Assembly (NCBI GenBank): GCA_019155205.2
Contig: JAHNZQ020003146.1
Location: forward strand, 501,860-565,589
Direction of reading: 5' to 3'
DNA length: 63,730 nucleotides
DNA from: Gracilaria vermiculophylla
Taxonomy: Eukaryota > Rhodophyta > Florideophyceae > Gracilariales > Gracilariaceae
The position numbers and the translations under genes are program-made. The notes under the pieces were generated by a model. The model was not told the DNA's origin. It ran no database searches and saw only the letters and a program-made list of their open reading frames with translations. Of this stretch, positions 43,135-54,059 are shown piece by piece. Every line of letters starts with the position of its first letter. The first letter of the stretch is position 1.

Positions 43135-44010
43135 ATGAGTGGTATGAATGGCAGCGCGGCGCATAACAATGTTGGCGAGCACGGGAGTGAACCTCGAGCT
43201 CGCGCTAGATCTGGACGTCGATATCAAAGACGCAGCGGTGCTTTTGGATTATCGTACGGGACGTTGGACCCTTACGTCGTCTCGCACATTCGTCTGCTAT
43301 GCCGAAGATGTACCGCGACCCTTGCTCTGGGAGCATGCTGGGGATGAGGATCGATTCCTGATTTACTTTGTGCATTAGTGCGCTCCTCTTGGAAGCTGAG
43401 TGAGGGTCCTGCACAGTGGAGTAATTGCTCGGGAAAATCGCAGACGCCGGAACCATTCAGAAGACTACTAGTAGTCAGGAGTCGTAGAAACATTGCAAGA
43501 GGTCTCGAAGGGTTCTACGCTCTCTTGAACAGTTGCCTAACAGCCGGAGGTCTGAAAAAACTCACGCGGTATCTTGTATAGCGGCTGTTCACCACAGAAA
43601 CATAGAAATTCTACATGGTAGGCGGCATCGCAGAAATAATCCACGTCCTAGTTGTACAAAGCGACGACTTTATCTTACAAGCCCCAGAGGGACTCGACGT
43701 AGCCGACAACTATCCATCGCCAACACTCCTGAAGGATGTGACACAAAACTTTCAACAGGAAACGTCGGTACTCGTACAAAAACAAAGGCAAGATGAAGGT
43801 GGGGAACCAGGCCGCCCAATAGAGGCATAATACAATGAAGGAGTTATTAAAAGAAAAATTGAGAAAGATGTGGATGAGGGGTAGTGATCTGTCCGTAGAT
43901 GAGTTGGAAGCGACCAGCTCCGGCCTCTGTACAGAATTTCACATTCTCTTATTGGCTGCCAGAGCGGTTTCACCGTCTAGCCAATTAAGAATTACAATTC
44001 GACTAATACG
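43135..44010 (+). pseudogene. Cluster of broken frames of unknown protein
   Basis: This stretch is richer in GC than its surroundings and has a series of plus-strand frames in protein-like composition: 43148-43378 (contains NLELALDLDVDIKDAAVLLDY), 43615-43830 (IHVLVVQSDDFILQAP) and 43834-44010. They lie in different frames and could be pieces of one decayed gene or transposon. I do not recognise the family. Confidence 0.3.
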
Positions 44011-45984
44011 GTGAATTTGAGCCACACTTATGGTAGTGGTTTGTAATATAGCGAGCAGCGCACGCAGAAAATATTCGTAAGCGCAAGATGGCGACCGTTC
44101 AAGGGAGCACAGAGTAGCTCAACCTAGAAGGGGAGACCAAATGGTACATATAATAATGGCAGCGGCACTAGAACGGCTGTAAACACAGGATATTAGGCAG
44201 GCCTACGACAACAGATTGGTAGCGACGGATGCAGCTCATATGGGTCAGTGAGGCCAATGGAGATAACAAGGTAACCCTTTCAAGGGGATATTCTGCAAAA
44301 ATTTCGGAGCGCGAAGATCATGCTTTAGAACGCGAAACAAATAGATTTTACCTGAGGCTTTTTGAATCTGGCTTCCTATATGGGGCACAGGGGATAGTTC
44401 TACAAACCCTGGACGCCCACCCGCTTCAGCTCCCGAGCTCTGCAACCCTGTGCCACACCCAGTAGGGCGTCCGCGGCGCTTGTCATGGACTCATGTTCTT
44501 TGCCACCACCTTCTCCAATACCTTGGCGAGGTTTCCAGGCTTCCGGAATTGAAATATCGTCACCCGCATCTCTGATAAAGTTCTGTTTAACTTAATAATA
44601 TTAACCGCATTTTTGTGTTCCTTTCTTATCTTCATTGCTCCCACGAATGCCACAGTTCTTCACAATGTCTTTACTGTTCATATTATCTCCTATTAACATA
44701 CGATTGGAGAGAATAGCGGCCGGTGCTCTGCTGGAAGCGATATTGCTCTTTTTAACACCAAAAACAGGTGCCGAAAGCGGCGCGGCTTTTTAAGAAATGC
44801 GATGAGCAGAACGGATTTCTTCTAGCGTCTATCTGCGCGAGAAGATGAATATGTCTCTACGATAGGAAGTCTGATTTTGTACTTTTCGCGCTCATTAGTC
44901 GCCATCTCTTTCATATAATTCCTAGTATAGTTCATTTCTAACACAAATTTTCATTCTCCAGTGTGTTCTATTCGTCTGACAATCTTTTTTTTTTCAGTAG
45001 CGTCAAAGAGCGCAGGTTGATCAGGATGGTACACGATAGGATTCAGAAGCTTGCTAAGCCCTATATTGTTATTTGTCTTCCACGCTCTGCGGAGCAGATA
45101 AACAATGAATGTTGATATACCACATGTGCTTGCTGTGCCGGCGAATTTATTTTGCTGCCTGAGAAGATCTACAGCACTAATGCGAGCAACTTTGTTCGTC
45201 TCCCGTTTGGCCATGCTTTTCTTTAGGCGAGCTGTCTGCTGCCACAAAGACTCCGGCACTTTGGGGACGTCCCGTATATCCTATTAAAAATGCCAGTAGG
45301 ACCACTGAGAGTGGAACAGAAGGTATACACTCTTATGAAGTAAAGCCTACAGAATACTGAGATCCAAAGAATGTGTGATTCTGACGATTTGTATAATTTC
45401 GCCTTTTGTAGAATTTCCCCCTTGAGAGGGTTAGCCTGCTGGTTTACTGTAAAACCCACAGCTGTTAAAATTCAGCCAGAAAATACTTAGCTTTACGGAG
45501 TATTGGTGGAAGTGAACACCCATCTCTCTGAGAAGGGAGCAGAGCCTCGACTCCCAGCCAACCATCCATGTGAAAACAGTGCCAGGAATGGTGGCTTCCG
45601 GCATGCTGCCTACTGTGGCGTTCCAACATCAATTAAAATATACAATTTCTACTTAGCCGTGACTCATTCGTTCTAGACTCATGTCATTACCCGCCGAGAA
45701 AACCCCTCAAAATGAAGCGTAAATGCAATAAGCTACAATTTTAATTAATTGTAAGGCAGTGACCTGACCGCCTTCAAAAACCCTTACCGTCACGCTCTGA
45801 CTTACGGGCAACGACGTTTGTTGACACAGGTATCCCATCTGTAGCCTATGACTTAAAACACATATATTTCTGAGTTTTATAAATACATTAAAACCTATCT
45901 CATTTTAGTAGTAGCGTACTCGAATATAATGTGAATGTTGTGTGCTATCTGGTCATCGCGGCGACAAACCGCCGGCAACGAACT
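44011..45984. other. Gene-free stretch
   Basis: Only short frames without motifs (44229-44465 plus, 44951-45259 minus). I see nothing to support a gene, RNA or defined repeat. Confidence 0.4.
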
Positions 45985-46260
45985 GAACCAATCACCCACA
46001 AATCTCACGGGCGACCGCATGAAAACGTTCCTGGCGTTTACCCTTTACCGCTTACTACGTTTTCTGCTGGCCAAAAAACCCAAATGTTCACCTCTTAATG
46101 CTCTTTCGTGAACCGTTTTCGAGATCTTGTGAAAGACGTACGTGTTTCGGGTCCTCCGATGTATCTTATGATTCAGATTAAATGCACTTTGCTTTTCTCA
46201 GGGGCTGCAGAAACCCCAAATCTATCGATGCCATGCATGCAGCCCTTCGGGACACCCTTC
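45985..46260. repeat. Dispersed repeat, copy 1 (uninterrupted)
   Basis: About 275 bp that recur at 48205-48925. Shared runs include ATGAAAACGTTCCTGGCGTTTAC (in part), GCTTACTACG, TTTCGAGAT.TTGTGAAAGA, CGATGTATCTT and GCACTTTGCTTTTCTCAGGGG. Copy 1 reads straight through the point where copy 2 carries an inserted LTR. What the repeat encodes, if anything, is unclear. Confidence 0.75.
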
Positions 46261-46860
46261 AAGTTCACGACGATCGACCCTCTGCTCCCCGTCTCTTCCA
46301 TGAGTCTCTCGACGCTGCCGGCGGTGAGAATTGTTGCTCTGTTCCATGCTTCCCCTCAGAGCACTCCGTACACCGTGGGCCCCAGACCGTTGTGAACAAC
46401 TCGCCAATGTTGATACAGATCGCAACAGCGAACTGTTTCCCATCGCTCTTCACGCGCGATTCTTCTCCACGCTGCTCATTGCTGTTTTGTGGTTCTCCCA
46501 GTGTTAGCTTCAAACGGCAGCCCCTTCCCTCAACAGTCACAGGCGATGCTGGAGAACGAAACAAGACTCGCACGACGCAAGGTAGCAAAAGGGATGCTTG
46601 AACGGCGCAGGGGCCGCAACTGATCTATTTTCCTCTCCACTTCTGCCTCTCCAACCTGCTTTTACACTCCATGTCTTCTTTCTTAATTTCATTGCAACCC
46701 AAGCCCCACCAGCTCTCATTCCACAGCGTCACCCTTCCATTCAACGCAATCCCGTCTCCAGCGAACCACGCCAATCGTTAACTTGGAATCAGTGTGCATC
46801 GCCGCCACGCAATGTCGACAACTGCCACATCTCAATTTGGTTCCGCGCCTGTGACCTAAT
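46261..46860. other. Unassigned stretch next to repeat copy 1
   Basis: Overlapping frames of 60-139 codons on both strands (46182-46601 plus, 46265-46588 minus) share no recognisable domain. They may be by-products of even base composition. Confidence 0.35.
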
Positions 46861-46864
46861 GACG

Positions 46865-47152
46865 TAGTCGAATACGGCATTGATTACGGGATTGATTACG
46901 ACATTGATTACGGCGGTGGGTGTGACATTCATTACCGCGATGATGACGGCGTCGATTGCGACATTGCTTACGGGGATGATGACGGCGTCGATTACGACAT
47001 TGATGACGGCGTCGATTACGATATTGATTACGGCGTCCATTACGCCGTTAATTACGGCGTCGATTACGGCGTCGATTACGGCGTCGATTACGGCGTCGAT
47101 TACGACGCTGCTTACGGCGTGGATTACGGCGTGAATTACGGCCTTGATTGGT
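46865..47152. repeat. 12-bp minisatellite, consensus GATTACGGCGTC
   Basis: About 24 tandem units of 12 bp, best preserved in the right half (47050-47110), with decaying variants to the left (GATGACGGCGTC, GATTACGACATT). Because the unit is a multiple of three, frames stay open on both strands and would encode four-residue repeats (VIDA on the minus strand, ITAS on the plus strand). Confidence 0.85.
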
Positions 47153-48204
47153 AGACATGAGCGGCGGCTCAAGACCCCAACATTTGCTCAACACGCCCAC
47201 GGACTGCATCGCCTTTAGTTGTTTCCCGCTCTGATTCGAAGCTGCCAGTTTGGTTTCATTCGCTTTCCGCCGCCGCATGCATGGTGCGACATTGGCCATT
47301 GGTTGCGAAGTTACCGAAATGGGAGTACGCGTCGCTGGCCGCCATTTTCAACTGCGCAACGGTTTGCCCTTCCCAGCTCCCTCCCTGTGACGCCGTGCTT
47401 GTGCCTTCCTCGCTGACTCATTCCTAGAGAGCGCCCCGGTATACACAGCAGCGGATGGACTACCCACCATGCTGTAGGTGCGAAAGCCTCAATGGTGATC
47501 AACACGAGTCTGAGGCGAGGTGATCGATGACGATGACGATGACAGCTTCAGCCTCAAACCGTTGCATCTATGCACAGCATCCAGCTTAGATACAGCCATC
47601 TGTTGAAAGCGGGTCGCTTCTGGAGTGCGCCTGTGAGACATTTTCATGGAGTTTCGCGGAGAGATGCGCAACGCTCTATTACACACGGCAGCGTACGATG
47701 ACAACACCAAACCTTAACGCACAACTACATTGCAGAACAGGGTTCTGTTCAGTGAGGAGTCCGCACATTGAAGTCCATGTAGGGCAGAGTGGGCGTGACT
47801 GCTTACCATCATGGCGTAGACACGGACCAAACTCCCAAGAGGTTGGGCGAAGGAGGCTCACGGGACGATTTCAGCTGCGTAGATCGCGTTTGTGTCCGCG
47901 GTTTTGAACACGGGTGAGAATATCTCCTCTAGCTGTACAACGCCAATTTCGGCTGCACGGCCTCCAGCAGCCAACCTGCGCTCGAAACCCATGCGCCGCT
48001 TGCGTGTTGGGGTTTTGCAGGAGCTCTTTTCCATTGCGCAATGTAGACCCCAGCGACTTTCTGTGACTTTTCTTCCTGTTTGCGATGCTGTACGTGGCAG
48101 TATACACAGCAAAATGAAACCCATAACGAATGAAACCATGTTAAAGCCAGGCCTTGTAGGGCAGTATCTGCTGACCAAGAACGCTGTTGGCCAAGCGCTG
48201 GGAA
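47153..48204. other. Unassigned stretch, one possible minus-strand frame
   Basis: The minus-strand frame 47858-48178 (106 codons) begins with a hydrophobic stretch (MVSFVMGFILLCILP, after an earlier Met) that could be a signal peptide or anchor, but it matches nothing I know. Other frames are shorter. No gene is called. Confidence 0.3.
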
Positions 48205-48925
48205 ATAACTGAAGTAATCACCCGCAAACCTCACGAACGACCTCATGAAAACGTTCCTGGCGTTTACACTTCACCGCTTACTACGTCGTCTGCTGGCCGA
48301 AAAACCCAAGTGATCACCGCTTAATGCTCTTTCGTGATCCGCTTTCGAGATATTGTGAAAGAGGTACGTGCTTCGGGTCCACCGATGTATCTTTGTGGAC
48401 GTCATAATTTGTAGTGAAGAGGTCGGGGCCTCAGTGATGGAATGCTGAGACTGAGTAACAGATAAAATTTTGGGTAGTGTGAGACTGTACCACTGCCCGA
48501 TAGAAGAAAGGAGTTTAATGATGATGGGTAGTCTGACCGAGAAGGAAGTTACCACGTGGCCGGTGAACAGCGGTATTTGTACTGTTTTGGGATTACGAAT
48601 CCAGCCAGATTACGCACAAATCATTTGTGCGATAAAAACATTAAAATTACTCTCTGTAGTAAAATGCAGTGTGCTGAAATATTCTGTACCCAAAGAAGGA
48701 AGTACACACGGAAAATTATTTGGCAAAATTAAATGAGCCAATCACTAAACTACTTGTAATTGCAACGAATATATTGCAACCCAGGAACCAAATTAAGGAT
48801 TTTTGAAAGGTGAACAAACCAGCAATGACAATCTTGTGATCCAGAGAAAGTGCACTTTGCTTTTCTCAGGGGCTACAGAAACCCCAAATCTATCGATGCC
48901 ATGCATGCAGCCGTTCGTGGCCATT
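48205..48925. repeat. Dispersed repeat, copy 2, split by an LTR
   Basis: Homologous to 45985-46260 in two pieces, 48205-48393 and 48831-48925. Between them is a 437-bp insertion with a duplicated ATCTT. With the insertion removed the two copies align without a gap at that point. Confidence 0.75.
48394..48830. mobile_element. Solo LTR with ATCTT target duplication
   Basis: A 437-bp insertion starting TGTGGACG and ending AATGACA (TG...CA), flanked by ATCTT at 48389-48393 and 48831-48835. It carries no coding sequence of any element. It does not resemble the 553-bp or 226-bp LTR families in this window. The empty site is seen in copy 1 at 46160-46180. Confidence 0.75.
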
Positions 48926-49439
48926 GCCATGCTAACGACATGTTCTCTCAACTGCGATATACTGGATGGCGTTGTGCCGCGAGCGTCGACACAAATATGT
49001 CCAAAAGTCAGCTCGATCGCATGCTTTTGCCGGAAATCTTGACATATCATTTGAACATTTCCCAGCTCTTTTTATGGAAAGAAATTTCATCGCCGTCCAT
49101 AATCAAGAAGATCTACTTTATTTATCGACCAAGAATCGAGAACAATTGAGCAGTTTCTTAATACCTGTGAGAGTTTTCCAAACATGGTATGGTCTTTAGC
49201 AGTTTTGGAACAATATAAGCGATTTCAGAGAGCACTGGCTCCCCAAAGTTTTTGAAGTGAGGTAGTGAAAGCTTCAGCTCAAATCCATGCACCCCTTCAC
49301 TCATCATAACGTCGCTAGCACACAACACGCGCGTTAGGCGTGTGTTTGAAGCACCATGTGCACAGAAACACCAATTCAAACGAAGGAAACTGACTCCAGC
49401 GCCGCAAAACCAGACACTTCTTTCTTCATTTGACCCCCA

Positions 49440-50893
49440 CACGTCACGAAGAAGAAGGAGATGGTTGAGCAGTCGGCGGCCCCTGATCGAATCAAAGCCA
49501 TCAAGTTCGGCGTCGCTTCCGCCAAGGAGTCTGCGTCGAATACTCACATCGTCGTCAACAATCGCAAAATATATGACCTGCGCGACAGCTCGCAAATTTG
49601 CGACTACGCACGTTATCCGCGCCTCGAGGTCCTTGACAAGAATGCGATATGCGAAACCCGCAACCAAAAGCAAGAATGATGCATTGGTCATTTTGGGTAC
49701 ATAAGGATTGTGTTGCAGGTCTTCCACGTCGGTTACTCCAAGGCCACCCTGAAGCTCTTGCAAATGATATGCAAATTTTGTTCTCTCGTCATGCTGGATG
49801 AAGATGTCCGACAACGGTGCTAGGTACCGAGGACCATTGTCGAAATTCAATCGCTAGGTGGTGACACAGTTTTATTCAACCGGCAACCCGGTTTTCATCG
49901 TATATCTAGCATGGCGCATCAAGTGAAGATATCACCCCATCAAACTTTTCCTTTAAAAGAATGCGTGTGCGTACCTTATAATGCTGATTTTGACGGAGAC
50001 GGAATTAATTTTCATGTTCCTCAAACTCGGGAAACTCGGACGGAGGCCTTGGATCTAATGAGATTAATACGAAATACATGTACACCGAAAAGCAAAAAGC
50101 CACTGGTAGCTGCGACACAGAATTTTATTGCTGCTTTGTATTTTCTCACAAGTAAGAACAATTTTATGGATGTTGCCGAGTTTTCCAGTGTGGCTGCAAT
50201 GGTTTCCAGGGCAGAGTTTAGAATCCCACTTTCGACTGCAGCCATCCTAAAACCAGCGCAGCTGTGGACAGGGAAGCAGTTGTATTCTGCTTTGATTCAA
50301 AGCGCTCTACGATCTGCTGGTGCCTTTGCACATGCTCTTTACAATCCAAACGACCGATTCCAGGAGACGGATTTTTTGCAACACAGTATGACCTGCGTTA
50401 CCACCGAAGTTGCAGAGAATGGCTGTAAGAAGGATCTAATTTCTTTTGGGGAGTTTCCCGGTATATGCTCAGGCGACACATACGTTTATTTCACGGTAGA
50501 GGAACTTATGTGCAGACAGTTGGGAAAGAAGTTACTCGGCGATGGATCAAAGAAATCTGTGTTTTACGTTTTCGCAAGGGAATATGGCAATGAAGCGGCA
50601 GCTTTTGCAATGAATCGCATTGCCCTTTTTGGGGTGAGGTGGCTAGCTGATGGATCATTTTTAATTGGAGTAGACGATATGATGCATTCACTTCTTTAAA
50701 AGAAAGTAAGGCAAACTATATCGAAGAGAGCAATAGTACTTGTGAGGATATAATGTGTGCCTACGATCGTGGAGACTTGAATTGCAGCTGTGTTGCACAG
50801 CTCGTGAAACTCTGGAAGTAATTCTCATGCAGCAGTTGCATGGTTTGCGGGGTAAGACCGCTGACGAATGGATGGCCAAGGAATACCGCTCTT
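49440..50893 (+). pseudogene. Decayed RNA polymerase III largest subunit (RPC1), internally deleted
   Basis: A single register from 49461 encodes the N-terminus (KAIKFGVASAKES) and the zinc-binding start (ECIGHFGYI-like block, QVFHVGYSKATLKLLQMICKFC). At 49821 a TAG is followed by a jump to the active-site region: TVLFNRQPGFHR, MAHQVK and NADFDGDGIN, the Mg-binding loop of multisubunit polymerases (usually NADFDGDEMN). It continues through LKPAQLWTGKQLYSALIQ and GDGSKKSVFYVF, the last typical of RPC1. About 300 residues between the two parts are missing. In-frame stops lie at 49677 (TGA) and 49821 (TAG); frameshifts at about 50696 and 50780 lead to YDRGDL and ARETLEVILMQQL, where it fades. 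The three Asp of the loop are kept. Confidence 0.82.
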
Positions 50894-51465
50894 GAGATAC
50901 ACAAATCTAGATTGAAATTGTGCGTTTCTTGAGTAGACTTTTTCGATTTTTTCAGGGCAGCACTGAGTGACAAATGAACATCAGAACCATGCACAACTTT
51001 CATTGCTTCATTTGCGCTGCGCACAGCCCAGATCCATGCATCATGATCTTCTCTAGCGTTTCGGTTTCTTATATCCTTGTCATGCCCCGCAATAAAATCT
51101 ATAGCATACTTGAAACGATAAAATGCGGGCTTTTGCCCACTACGATTCCAGAACTTATTCGTATATCTATTATTCAATCTTCGTCGATTCTCCACTTTTC
51201 CAAGAAGACGAATAGGTACAATTTTTCTTTCCTAGCACCCGTATCTCCAGAACGACACGATCTCCCATAACGACTTGGGAAGATCCGAAATAAGACTGTG
51301 AAAATTTTCGGTAGAAACTGTATTCAAATAATACGCTTGTGGCTGCTTGAATATGTTATGGGCGTCCTCAGAGCTGTGTTCTTGTGCTTCAGAATCGTAC
51401 GAACATTTATGTTGCATTGGAACGTGAATCATATTTGCACCGATACGCCGGTTGCAGTTCGGCAT
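50760..51465 (-). pseudogene. Broken minus-strand frame of unknown protein
   Basis: Two frames, 51465-51232 and 51231-50761, are in the same register separated by one TAG at 51232-51234, giving about 235 codons. Composition is protein-like and basic (GKVENRRRLNNRYTNKFW, DHDAWIWAVRSANEAMK). Weaker related-looking sequence extends to about 51640 in other frames. It overlaps the tail of the RPC1 pseudogene on the opposite strand. I do not recognise it. Confidence 0.35.
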
Positions 51466-51469
51466 GATT

Positions 51470-53290
51470 TTTCGTCTTTGCTGTTATATGAAAAGACGAT
51501 TGAGAAGTTGGTGTCTCCAAACCTTCAACTTGTTAATTTAATGTTCCTTATTAGCATCATTTTGTGAAACCACTGATGTTATTCTTTCGTGCAACTTTTG
51601 ATGAGAACTCGAATTATGATCCAGAGCTTTACAAATATCACGTCATTTTGTGGACTTCGTCCCCGCAACCTGACGAGGAAGGCGAAATACACACCCGGTT
51701 CCTCCACCTTGAATGACTCTCTGATGACCTGTACGCTCCATGCCTCAAGATAGACGGTCGTGCACGAGATACTAACAGCTCTTTGTTTTTTATATCCAAT
51801 ATTTTTTCATATTTCGAAAAATTTACTATATCATACGTTGCACTGAGATCTTCCTTAAATATCTCAAAAAAAAGGTACAATTATAAACATTTAAAATCAA
51901 GTTCGCAAGTCAGGTCATTTTTGTGAGTACAGACAGTGTTTCCGCATCTACATATTGTATTGTACATGTTCTCGATCTTCGCTTTTGAAGTTGAACGACC
52001 AACAAGAAGTTCAAAAGCTCATTTACTATGGCGGGTCAAATTGTTCGGATTGATACAATCGAGAATACAGAAAACGAATTTCAAAATCTAATTAGGCTAC
52101 GATCGCGTCATGAGCTGTAGCATTTGCCGCACATTGAGTGGACAAAAGCGAATATTAAACTCGCCAGAAGACTTTTAAGTATATATGCGAGACAAAAGCA
52201 TGTCGAGTATTCCAGAACGGTTAAGGAGGATAGTTTCGTTTTTCTTCTCAATCTTTTTGAAGACTATTGTTAATTTGGCACACCGAAATCCCTAAAAAAC
52301 GATTCTACGGGAGCCATTGTACAAAGTCCTAGAATTATTTATTGTGAACATGGTCACAATCAACATTAGCACATTAACTCAGATGGATCAGCTTTAGGAA
52401 ATCCACTTATCGGTAACCTAGACTTTGAAAGATTGCAAAGATCGCATAGGGTCTATCTATCGCGATTTGGATATTTAACAAGTCGTGCCCGTCCTCCGAC
52501 ATTACATCATGTTTGCGATATTGCATAACGTTTCTGATACGGATGTGGAAGACCTGTCGAAACTATGGATACTGCTCTACATTGTATTTTGGTGGTTGGG
52601 TTGGATCTTGGGCTCCGTTTCCATGAAATTTATTAAACAAGAGTGGAAAATGTTTCTGTGTGGTCGGGCGGAGTTCACATTCCGTTATTGGAATCAATAA
52701 AGAACTCGAAAGTTCATCGAAATTACGAACTGAGAGAATGGGAGGGGAGTACGGGTTTACGTCACTCAGTCTTTATGGATACGTTTACATCCTTATAGAC
52801 ATGGTTGTCTATAAAAGGATGCATTAGTGGCCCAAGTTTTTGTGATATCAGATGTACAAAGGAAGGGCAGTTTCTAGATCTGTTTAAGCCTTGGAGTTCC
52901 AAAAGTTTTTACTTCTTTTTTTCGTCGCTGTTTGTGCAACATTGGAGTTTGAAGAAAAGAGCTAAGGATGTACACAGGTCATACCATTAAAAGAGGAGGC
53001 GTGCAGCTGTACTGGTCGCTTGGATTGAAAAATGAAATGAATATGGATATCATTCAGATGAAAGGATTCAACGCATAATCTAACTATTGTGCGGCGTATA
53101 ACGATTGCTCACCAAGTCAACTTCCTCGTTTTTCTTCTGTACAGGACGACATTGTGCACGAAAGAAAAGTTGTGGACGAAGTCAGTATATTAGATGTAGA
53201 ATCAAACTTTATTAAATGGATAGACGATATGGACATGAGTGAAGACAATTAGTTACAAGAACAAAAAACGGTTGATCGTGTTGTTAGCTA
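51470..53290. other. Gene-free AT-rich stretch
   Basis: Short frames only; the 71-codon frame at 52485-52700 is hydrophobic in its middle but matches nothing I know. No repeats of note. Confidence 0.4.
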
Positions 53291-53293
53291 CGC

Positions 53294-53879
53294 TTATAGG
53301 ATTCTTGGACAGATACAATCCGTTGTTAGCTTGTTAACATGCGCCGCCACGGGCGCGTTCACCCCCCCCGCCGCGCCGTCGCGCACACCCCCCCCCTCCA
53401 CCAGCGTGTACACCAGCAGAAACCGCATCGACCCGAAAATCAGCAGCCCCTTGGCGCCCTCCAGCAGGATGATGAGCGACCGCGGCACAAACATCCTCCC
53501 CGTCCGCGGGTGGATCGCGTACTGGTCACACCGCTCGTGCACCAGGTCCGACACCACCCATTTCGACACATACGGGATGAATCACAGATAGATCGCCAGC
53601 GGGGTTCACAGCGCCCCACACAATCGAGAACGCCAGCACCACCGCAATCACCAAGTTGAAACAGATGTGCTTCAGTTTCTTCCGGATGTCGCATCGCCGC
53701 TCCACCCGCTCCTCCCTCATGCGCTCCAGCACCGCCTTCTTGTAGCTTCGCCCTTGGTCGTCCACCGACACTGGCGTGCAGCTGTCGTACTCGTTGCCCG
53801 TGCTGTAAGCGCTCGGCTGGTCGCTGGTCTCGCCGCTCTCGCCCGCGCTCGAGTCAAACTGCACCACAACCGAGTCCAT
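53294..53879 (-). pseudogene. Small membrane protein of unknown function, frame broken
   Basis: A GC-rich block in an AT-rich setting. From a Met at 53879 (an upstream Met at 54056 is also in frame) the protein has an acidic Ser/Thr-rich head, a basic helix (KKAVLERMREERVERRCDIRKK), and a membrane segment (HICFNLVIAVVLAFSIVWGA). After a shift near 53590 and an in-frame TGA, a second part follows in another frame (YVSKWVVSDLVHERCDQY) with another hydrophobic stretch (LLIFGSMRFLLVYTL). Joining needs one frameshift and one stop to be explained, so this is a pseudogene, a sequencing error, or an exon border. The family is unknown. Confidence 0.45.
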
Positions 53880-54059
53880 GTTGGCCGTTTCAGCCCTATA
53901 TCCGTTACAGCTCTGACCAAGTGCCGTACGGCCAAATGCCGAACCTGTAGATGGTGCAATAGTAGTGCTGCCTAACGCTGGGGTGTTGCCAAAGGCATTT
54001 ACAGCAAGTGGCAGTTGTGCTGCCCCTTGGCACGCTGTGAGGGATTTATGAGGCATTCT

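Noticed and set aside
46865..47152. Regular repeats considered as a CRISPR array
   Set aside because: Units are contiguous 12-mers without spacers; this is a minisatellite in a eukaryotic genome.
49158..49850. Minus-strand frame of 230 codons
   Set aside because: It lies opposite the RPC1 N-terminus, whose plus-strand translation matches a known family; the antisense has no recognisable content.
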